NCBI GenBank assembly: GCA_046542305.1
Contig: JBKHBQ010000276.1
Coordinates: 1 to 5,075, forward strand
Reading direction: 5' to 3'
DNA: 5,075 nucleotides
From: JBKHBQ01 sp046542305
GTDB taxonomy: Bacteria; Bacteroidota; Bacteroidia; Bacteroidales; 4484-276
Below the pieces are notes generated by a model. It did no database searches, had not been told where the DNA came from, and saw nothing but the letters and a program-made list of their open reading frames with translations. Position 1 is the first letter of the stretch; each line of letters opens with the position of its first letter. The translations under genes were made by a program, and so were the position numbers. This document shows positions 1-3,624 of the stretch, in pieces.

Positions 1-208
1 TTCTTCCTCACCATGATAATCAGCATCCGGGAAAATTTAAAAACTTCCGGGAACTGGGACTATGGTGCCAACAGGTACCTGCCGGGTTTCTTTTTTTTTA
101 ATGAGTCTGTTGTTTTTGCTGTTCGGGTTAATTGTTTAGGATGAGTATCTACAGAAAAACTGCCGACTAAGAACTGCCAGCCGCGGGCTGAGCACTGGCG
201 GAGTAAAC
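1..208. other. Left-edge segment without a supportable gene
   Basis: I see no convincing coding sequence here. Two plus-strand frames are open from the left edge (to stops at 142-144 and 99-101), but neither translation resembles a protein I know and the second would run through a nine-T tract. On the minus strand an ATG at 24-26 opens a frame that leaves the window after a few codons, too little to judge. A small plus-strand hairpin (GGTGCC, loop AACA, GGTACC, 64-79) is followed seven bases later by a T-rich tract (87-99); this could be a weak plus-strand terminator for a gene lying to the left. The right part (155-208) belongs to the terminator-like structure of the dehydrogenase gene. Confidence 0.5.
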
Positions 209-231
209 CTAAAGTCCCTGCATAGTCGGCA
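155..231 (-). terminator. Terminator-like stem-loop spanning the dehydrogenase stop codon
   Basis: A perfect 9-bp inverted repeat pairs TAGTCGGCA (223-231) with TGCCGACTA (161-169). In the minus-strand transcript the 3' arm is followed by one G and then five T (155-159), the order expected of an intrinsic terminator. The 53-nt loop contains the stop codon (209-211) and a second GC-rich hairpin, CAGCC-GCG-GGCTG (178-190), with an alternative GCCAG/CTGGC pairing (176-180 with 195-199). The 5' arm therefore lies inside the last codons of the dehydrogenase. The loop is much longer than in a standard terminator and the T-run is short, so termination is an inference. Confidence 0.45.
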
Positions 232-958
232 TTACCAAAATTTCATTCACGCTGACGCCTTCGGGCTGGGTGAGGGCAAACAGGATTGCTCGGGCAATAT
301 CCTCGGGATTCAGCGGCACAAGGTGAGCGCGGCGGCCGTCGTTCCACTGATCGATAAGTTCCTGATCGGTGAACGTATGGGTAAGCTCGGTGGCCACAGC
401 GCCGGGTTCTACAGACGTGATGCGGATGTTGTAGGGTTTTGAAAGCTCCATGCGCATACCTTCTGAAAGTGCGGAAATCCCGAATTTGGTGGCGCAATAT
501 ACGGCACCGCCCGGAAACAGTTTGCGCCCCGCGATGGACGAAATATTGACGATGTCGCCGGTTTTGCGTTCCATCATATCGGGCAGCACGGCGGCGACGG
601 CATACATGGCGCCCTTCAGGTTTACGTCAACCATCCGCTCCCACTCGTCAACGTGCAGGTTCTTCATAAACGAAAGCGGCATCAGGCCTGCATTGTTGAT
701 CAGGATATCTATTTTGCCGAAATGCCCGACTGCAGCCTGTCCGAGCTTATCCACCTGATCGCGTTTCACAACATCGGTTTGCACCACCAGGGCTTCGCCA
801 CCGGCTTCTTCCAGTTCGCTTTTCAGTTTTTCAAGTTTGTCGACACGGCGGGCTGCCAACACTACTTTTGCGCCTTCGGCTGACAGCGCTCTGGCTGTTG
901 CTTCGCCAATTCCGCTGGATGCGCCGGTAATGATTGCAACTTTGTCTTTTAGTTTCAT
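209..958 (-). CDS. SDR family NADP-dependent oxidoreductase (YdfG/COG4221-like)
   Basis: This is a complete classical short-chain dehydrogenase of 249 residues, the usual family length. The Rossmann fold starts at the N-terminus with the cofactor motif TGASSGIG (11-18). R37 and R38 at the end of the second strand suggest a preference for NADP(H). D62 (TDV) and NNAG (88-91) follow. The catalytic set is complete: N113, S141 in NISS, and YCATK with Y154 and K158. The PGAVATEL segment (185-192) and the ending VNEILVMPTMQ resemble the YdfG-like group, which oxidises 3-hydroxy acids and reduces related carbonyls; the real substrate cannot be read from sequence. It is expected to be cytosolic, with no signal peptide or membrane segment. 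It is the last gene of the minus-strand cluster, 61 bp after miaA. A -7-type promoter match in that gap suggests it can be transcribed separately. I see no clear Shine-Dalgarno sequence; the start is chosen because MKLKDKVAIITG is the usual family N-terminus. Confidence 0.93.
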   Translation of the reverse strand: MKLKDKVAIITGASSGIGEATARALSAEGAKVVLAARRVDKLEKLKSELEEAGGEALVVQTDVVKRDQVDKLGQAAVGHFGKIDILINNAGLMPLSFMKNLHVDEWERMVDVNLKGAMYAVAAVLPDMMERKTGDIVNISSIAGRKLFPGGAVYCATKFGISALSEGMRMELSKPYNIRITSVEPGAVATELTHTFTDQELIDQWNDGRRAHLVPLNPEDIARAILFALTQPEGVSVNEILVMPTMQGL

Positions 959-986
959 ATGATCGGTTTTTTTATTTTCAGAAAAA

Positions 987-994
987 CAAAATTA
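987..994 (-). promoter_or_regulatory. Bacteroidota -7 promoter match upstream of the dehydrogenase
   Basis: On the minus strand this reads TAATTTTG, an exact match to the TAnnTTTG element of the Bacteroidota primary sigma factor. It lies 28 bp upstream of the dehydrogenase ATG, implying a leader of roughly 20-25 nt. I do not see a good TTTG -33 element at the usual distance; the best is a weak TTCATG. The site is in the gap after miaA, so the dehydrogenase may be expressed both by read-through and from this promoter. Confidence 0.45.
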
Positions 995-1019
995 AGCGAA
1001 AATATGCGGCATGAATATG

Positions 1020-1949
1020 TTACCCCTGTAATTTGAGAATAGACTCCAGCTTTTGTTCAAGTGGCAGATTGCCGTCGATCCAGTGAATTTTAAAACCTTT
1101 CTTTTCCATCCTTCTGAACCAGGTCATCTGGCGTTTGGCAAACTGATGAATGGCTGTATTGAGTAAGCGGAACATTTCTTCGTAGCTGATCTTTCCGGTG
1201 ACGTAATCCGTGAGGTAGCGGTACTCCAATCCGTAAAAAGTGAGTTGTTCGGGTTTTAAACCCAAACCGAGCAATCGTTTCACCTCATCTATCATGCCTT
1301 CCTCCAGGCGCTGTTTCAGCCGAAGGGTAATGCGTTCGCGGATAATCCGCCGCTCAAATCTAATTCCGTAAATCCGGTGGTTGATTTCAGGAAAATCATC
1401 TTTAGTCCGCGGGTGGGATTTTTCGTATTCGGCGATTTCGATGGCGCGGATGGTGCGGTCACGGTCGGTGAAATCGGTGACGTTATGAACCTCCCGAAGG
1501 CTTTTCAGGATTTCAGTCAGTTCATGCATGCTTTTTTGGTGGAGGCGCTCCCTCAACTGCGGGTTTTCAGGAACTTCAACCAGTTTGTACCCCGAGAGGA
1601 CAGCTTCGAGATACATTCCCGTGCCGCCGCAAAGCACCGGCATTTTGCCCCGCGAAACAATGTCGCCGAAGGCTTTCAGAAAATCCTTTTGAAATTCGAA
1701 TACATTGTATTCGTATCCCGGATCGGCGATATCTACCAGGTGATGGGGCACCGTTTTTCCCTCCACCACATAATCGTGGTAATCCTTGCCCGTGCCGATA
1801 TCCATTCCCCGGTACACCTGCCTGGAATCGGCGCTGATCACCTCCCCATCCACAGCAGCGGCCGCGGCAGCAGCCAGCCTGGTTTTCCCGGTAGCAGTGG
1901 GGCCGAGTATGGTGATCATCACCGGAGTACCCTGATCGTTTGTTGCCAT
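1020..1949 (-). CDS. miaA: tRNA dimethylallyltransferase MiaA
   Basis: MiaA transfers the dimethylallyl group of DMAPP to N6 of A37 in tRNAs reading UNN codons, the first step of i6A/ms2i6A formation. At 309 residues it has the normal family length. Visible landmarks are the P-loop GPTATGKT (16-23), the signature DSRQVYRGMDIGTGK (41-55) containing the conserved Asp41, GGTGMYLEAVL (108-118) of the substrate channel, DRDRTIRAIEI (162-172), and the C-terminal block HQFAKRQMTWFRR (268-280). The variant segments DRDRTIRAIEI and FYGLEYR (238-244) differ from the E. coli type and recall one of the two MiaA paralogues I remember from Bacteroides. Helix 1 after the P-loop holds seven consecutive alanines (26-32) without a length change. 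The gene overlaps the glycosyltransferase end by 31 bp. Start choice is open: ATG at 1949 has GGAAGA just upstream, while ATG at 1919 (Met11) makes a TGATG stop/start overlap and puts the P-loop nearer the N-terminus, as in most homologues (299 residues). Confidence 0.96.
   Translation of the reverse strand: MATNDQGTPVMITILGPTATGKTRLAAAAAAAVDGEVISADSRQVYRGMDIGTGKDYHDYVVEGKTVPHHLVDIADPGYEYNVFEFQKDFLKAFGDIVSRGKMPVLCGGTGMYLEAVLSGYKLVEVPENPQLRERLHQKSMHELTEILKSLREVHNVTDFTDRDRTIRAIEIAEYEKSHPRTKDDFPEINHRIYGIRFERRIIRERITLRLKQRLEEGMIDEVKRLLGLGLKPEQLTFYGLEYRYLTDYVTGKISYEEMFRLLNTAIHQFAKRQMTWFRRMEKKGFKIHWIDGNLPLEQKLESILKLQG
1917..1921 (-). promoter_or_regulatory. TGATG stop/start overlap, possible translational coupling
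   Basis: On the minus strand the glycosyltransferase stop TGA (1921-1919) shares its last A with an in-frame miaA ATG (1919-1917). Such overlaps commonly allow terminating ribosomes to re-initiate. With the upstream miaA ATG at 1949 the genes overlap by 31 bp instead, so one of two coupling modes applies whichever start is used. Confidence 0.45.
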
Positions 1950-3223
1950 TGTTCTTCCATTTTCATTAAAAAATTCCTGATGCCGTCCATTTGTTCAACT
2001 GAAGCATCGCCAAATTTGAAATTCTCAACTATAGTAATTTCTTCCGGAAAAAATCTGTTAAAAAAATCCCTGAGATTTTCCTCATCATTGGAAGTTTGCT
2101 GCCGTTGCCGCCACTTCAGGTACTGCAAAATCCTCAGTCCGTCAATTTTATGCTGGCAGGCTTTAACGAATTTTTCCCGGCTGGTCACGTTTTCGCGAAG
2201 CGGCTGCCCGAAACCCTCACCAAATTTCTCCTTTAAAAACTCCGACATGGGAATTTCAGTTTCATGGTCGTAAATCAACCTGAAGGCATCAAAACTCTCC
2301 TTTATTTCATCAAAGATACGCGAATCATAGATCGGGTAACCCGACCAGTCGCCAGAATTACCCTTAATCATGGCAGGGCCGGTACCGAAAAAAACACGGT
2401 CGGAGAAGCGCGCCGCAGGATAAACCTTCTCGTGGTGATCGATCAGCACGGGAAACGATTTCCTCAGCTTCTGAACAAAATAAAAATCCTCGCCGCTCTT
2501 GTGTGGCGTAATGCCTCCAATCCACAGGTATGCATCAGCCGTGCAGGCAATGGCCGATCCAAGCGCCGTAAAAGCATACGGGTTCTGAATCCGCAACATG
2601 TTGATAGCGTAGGTGCGCATGTAGATCTCATACCGCAGAATGGCACGGTCGGCATTCGTGTGGCCGGTAAGGCGGTGATAATATGGCACTGATAATACTT
2701 TTACTTCAGGGAAATGCAGGAACGCATCCGCCAGCGAGGCCAGGTACACGGGTGAGAATTCGGTATCGCCATCCATCGTGACGATCAGGTCATCAGCGAC
2801 CGCCATGGCAGCGGCTTTATCCATCGCGGTTTTTCTGGCCCAGCCCACCCCAAAGTGTTTGGCGTTCCAGCCTTTTCCGGGTGAACTCCGGTCGATTACA
2901 TGAAAACTTAAGTCATTCACCGTCTCAAGCACTTTCAGCGTTTCGTGATTTCTCCTGCAGATATCGCGCTTCTCAGGATCATTCCACCAACTGTCCGGCT
3001 GATTGACGCAAATCACCGTTACAAAATCCCGAAAGGTCTGTCGCCTTAAATATTCCATCAGCGCTGGAACATTTTCCAGTTCATCCATCAGTGGGATGCA
3101 TACAAAAACTTTTCTGCCGGCCATCCGTGCAAAAGTAAGGGAAATTGGGTCGGGATAAAATTTATCATGAATTGACGGAAGTTCTTTTTTTGTTTTCAGA
3201 TTAACCCTGTCTGACTGCGCCAT
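1919..3223 (-). CDS. Family 2-like (GT-A fold) glycosyltransferase, acceptor unknown
   Basis: A 434-residue protein with the marks of a nucleotide-sugar-dependent GT-A glycosyltransferase. The fold begins at GRKVFVCIPLMDELENVPAL (36-55), the first beta strand and helix. ARKTAMDKA (129-137) is followed by the metal-binding DxD in TMDGDTEFSP (149-158, D151 and D153). GSAIACTADAYLWIGGI (222-238) leads to the GEDF motif (244-247), where E245/D246 fit the catalytic-base position. RFSDRVFFGTGPAM (272-285) is a conserved-looking loop. The last 130 residues are charged, probably helical, and not recognised. No signal peptide or transmembrane helix is visible, so it probably acts in the cytosol or at the membrane face. 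Sugar donor, acceptor and pathway cannot be told. It is first in the minus-strand cluster and overlaps miaA. The start is doubtful: residues 1-6 are encoded by a small palindromic insert and 7-13 by a repeat copy, while Met34 (ATG 3122-3124) sits directly before the fold and would give 401 residues. No ATG, GTG or TTG lies between. Confidence 0.85.
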   Translation of the reverse strand: MAQSDRVNLKTKKELPSIHDKFYPDPISLTFARMAGRKVFVCIPLMDELENVPALMEYLRRQTFRDFVTVICVNQPDSWWNDPEKRDICRRNHETLKVLETVNDLSFHVIDRSSPGKGWNAKHFGVGWARKTAMDKAAAMAVADDLIVTMDGDTEFSPVYLASLADAFLHFPEVKVLSVPYYHRLTGHTNADRAILRYEIYMRTYAINMLRIQNPYAFTALGSAIACTADAYLWIGGITPHKSGEDFYFVQKLRKSFPVLIDHHEKVYPAARFSDRVFFGTGPAMIKGNSGDWSGYPIYDSRIFDEIKESFDAFRLIYDHETEIPMSEFLKEKFGEGFGQPLRENVTSREKFVKACQHKIDGLRILQYLKWRQRQQTSNDEENLRDFFNRFFPEEITIVENFKFGDASVEQMDGIRNFLMKMEEQWQQTIRVLR

Positions 3224-3267
3224 GCAGGCAGGGATTAACGACTTTCGATTTTCGATTTATGATTATA
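3184..3267 (+). repeat. Repeat copy 1: T7 tract plus GATTNNN heptamers, interrupted
   Basis: Positions 3184-3205 (C, seven T, G, then TTTTCAGATTAAC) match 3397-3418 of copy 2 at 21 of 22 bases. After a 27-bp interruption (3206-3232) the 7-bp phase resumes with five units at 3233-3267, such as GATTAAC, GATTTTC and GATTTAT. Aligned with copy 2 after the interruption, the first four units (28 bp) differ at two positions; the fifth is divergent. The left part lies in the predicted 5' end of the glycosyltransferase gene. AT-rich phased strings of this kind look like dispersed intergenic repeats, but only a genome search can show that. Confidence 0.7.
3206..3232. repeat. 27-bp hairpin-forming insert within repeat copy 1
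   Basis: This segment has no counterpart in copy 2 and is bordered on both sides by GATTAAC (3199-3205 and 3233-3239). Its ends pair: CCTGTCTG (3206-3213) with CAGGCAGG (3225-3232), with one G-T type mismatch. The loop is 11 nt (3214-3224) and contains the CAT complement of the predicted glycosyltransferase start codon (3221-3223). The stem can extend into the flanking TTAA on each side with a one-base bulge. Confidence 0.6.
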
Positions 3268-3396
3268 CCGACGTTCGGCAAAGCATTCGCTTCGCTGTTT
3301 TATTTTCGCAGTATTCACTGCTGTTTTGAACAACCAGCCGTCTCCAACTCGCAGATGTTTGGCGAAGCAGGATGAACGCAGGTGAGGTACTATTTG

Positions 3397-3453
3397 CTTT
3401 TTTTGATTTCAGATTAACGATTAACGATTTTCGATTTTCGATTTCTGATTCCT
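3397..3453 (+). repeat. Repeat copy 2: T7 tract plus seven in-phase GATTNNN heptamers
   Basis: A C and seven T (3397-3404) are followed by exactly seven consecutive 7-bp units (3405-3453), each beginning GATT; examples are GATTTCA, GATTAAC (twice), GATTTTC (twice) and GATTCCT. The phase holds without slip for 49 bp. It is uninterrupted, unlike copy 1, and lies in the same orientation 213 bp away. Strand is given relative to the GATT reading. Confidence 0.75.
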
Positions 3454-3508
3454 GCGTTCTTAAAAATGTCAATAGTCTTCTAATAGCTCACCTACAACTA
3501 CTTCACCC

Positions 3509-3516
3509 CAAAACTA
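3509..3516 (-). promoter_or_regulatory. Possible -7 promoter element for the glycosyltransferase-miaA unit
   Basis: The minus strand reads TAGTTTTG, matching TAnnTTTG. It points toward the glycosyltransferase but would give a leader of about 280 nt crossing both repeat copies. No good -33 element is visible. In AT-rich sequence such a match can occur by chance, so this is a weak call; I found no better promoter nearer the gene. Confidence 0.25.
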
Positions 3517-3554
3517 CTAAAAATCAATTCGTTAAAATTTTCTAAAAAACAAAT

Positions 3555-3564
3555 TGCCATGGCA
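3555..3564. repeat. 10-bp perfect palindrome upstream of the hydroxylase promoter
   Basis: TGCCATGGCA is its own reverse complement. It ends 20 bp before the -7 element, about where a -33 element would lie, which makes it a possible regulator site. Ten-base palindromes are not rare, so this may be chance. Confidence 0.3.
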
Positions 3565-3584
3565 TCGGGCTGAAATCAAACTTC

Positions 3585-3592
3585 TATATTTG
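3585..3592 (+). promoter_or_regulatory. Bacteroidota -7 promoter element for the hydroxylase
   Basis: TATATTTG matches TAnnTTTG exactly and lies 32 bp before the ATG at 3625, predicting a leader of roughly 25 nt. A canonical TTTG -33 box is not visible at the expected spacing. An activator, or simply weak consensus use, could explain that. GAAAGG at 3611-3616, eight bases before the ATG, is an acceptable Shine-Dalgarno sequence. Confidence 0.5.
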
Positions 3593-3607
3593 GATTCAGT
3601 ATCCAAA
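3589..3607. promoter_or_regulatory. Perfect 7-bp inverted repeat over the -7 element: candidate operator
   Basis: TTTGGAT (3589-3595), a 5-nt spacer TCAGT, and ATCCAAA (3601-3607) form a perfect inverted repeat. Its left arm shares TTTG with the -7 element and its centre falls near the expected transcription start. That position suits a repressor site better than an RNA hairpin, since only the right half would be in the transcript. The binding protein is unknown and no regulator gene is in the window. Confidence 0.4.
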
Positions 3608-3624
3608 CAAGAAAGGTCTGCTTT

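Larger units (their letters stand above)
3224..3624. other. Divergent intergenic region, AT-rich
   Basis: This 401-bp gap lies between divergently transcribed genes. It holds the heptamer part of repeat copy 1 (to 3267), a 129-bp segment of unknown nature (3268-3396), repeat copy 2 (3397-3453), and then about 170 bp of AT-rich sequence with the hydroxylase promoter. Within the 129-bp segment TTCGGCAAAGCA (3274-3285) and TTTGGCGAAGCA (3358-3369) are near-identical direct repeats. GCTTCGC (3289-3295) and GCGAAGC (3362-3368) are inverted. A 69-codon minus-strand frame crosses it but is mostly repeat, and I do not call it a gene. Confidence 0.7.

Noticed and set aside
64..99. Plus-strand hairpin followed by a T-rich tract, as a terminator
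   Set aside because: The stem is only six pairs with one G-U, seven bases separate it from the T tract, and no plus-strand gene is seen ending before it. It is mentioned under the left-edge segment but not called as a terminator.
1377..2273. Plus-strand open frame of 298 codons opposite miaA and the glycosyltransferase end
   Set aside because: It crosses two convincing minus-strand genes, has no domain signature, and is explained by codon bias in them.
209..3223. The three minus-strand genes as a novel biosynthetic or defence system
   Set aside because: MiaA is a housekeeping enzyme, and the dehydrogenase and glycosyltransferase are common families with no shared-pathway signature. The dehydrogenase also appears to have its own promoter.
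3184..3418. The 213-bp-spaced direct repeats as ends of an insertion sequence or integrated element
   Set aside because: There is no transposase or integrase coding capacity between them, the copies are direct rather than inverted, and part of one lies in a gene. A repeat cluster fits better.
3397..3453. Heptamer array as a CRISPR or an iteron-type origin
   Set aside because: The units are 7 bp with no spacers, too short for CRISPR repeats. No replication initiator gene or DnaA-box cluster lies nearby, so an origin cannot be supported.
3263..3472. Minus-strand open frame of 69 codons in the divergent intergenic region
   Set aside because: Its first third is a translation of repeat copy 2 and the rest resembles no protein I know. 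There is no good ribosome binding site and no conserved-looking motif. It is more likely non-coding repeat-associated DNA.
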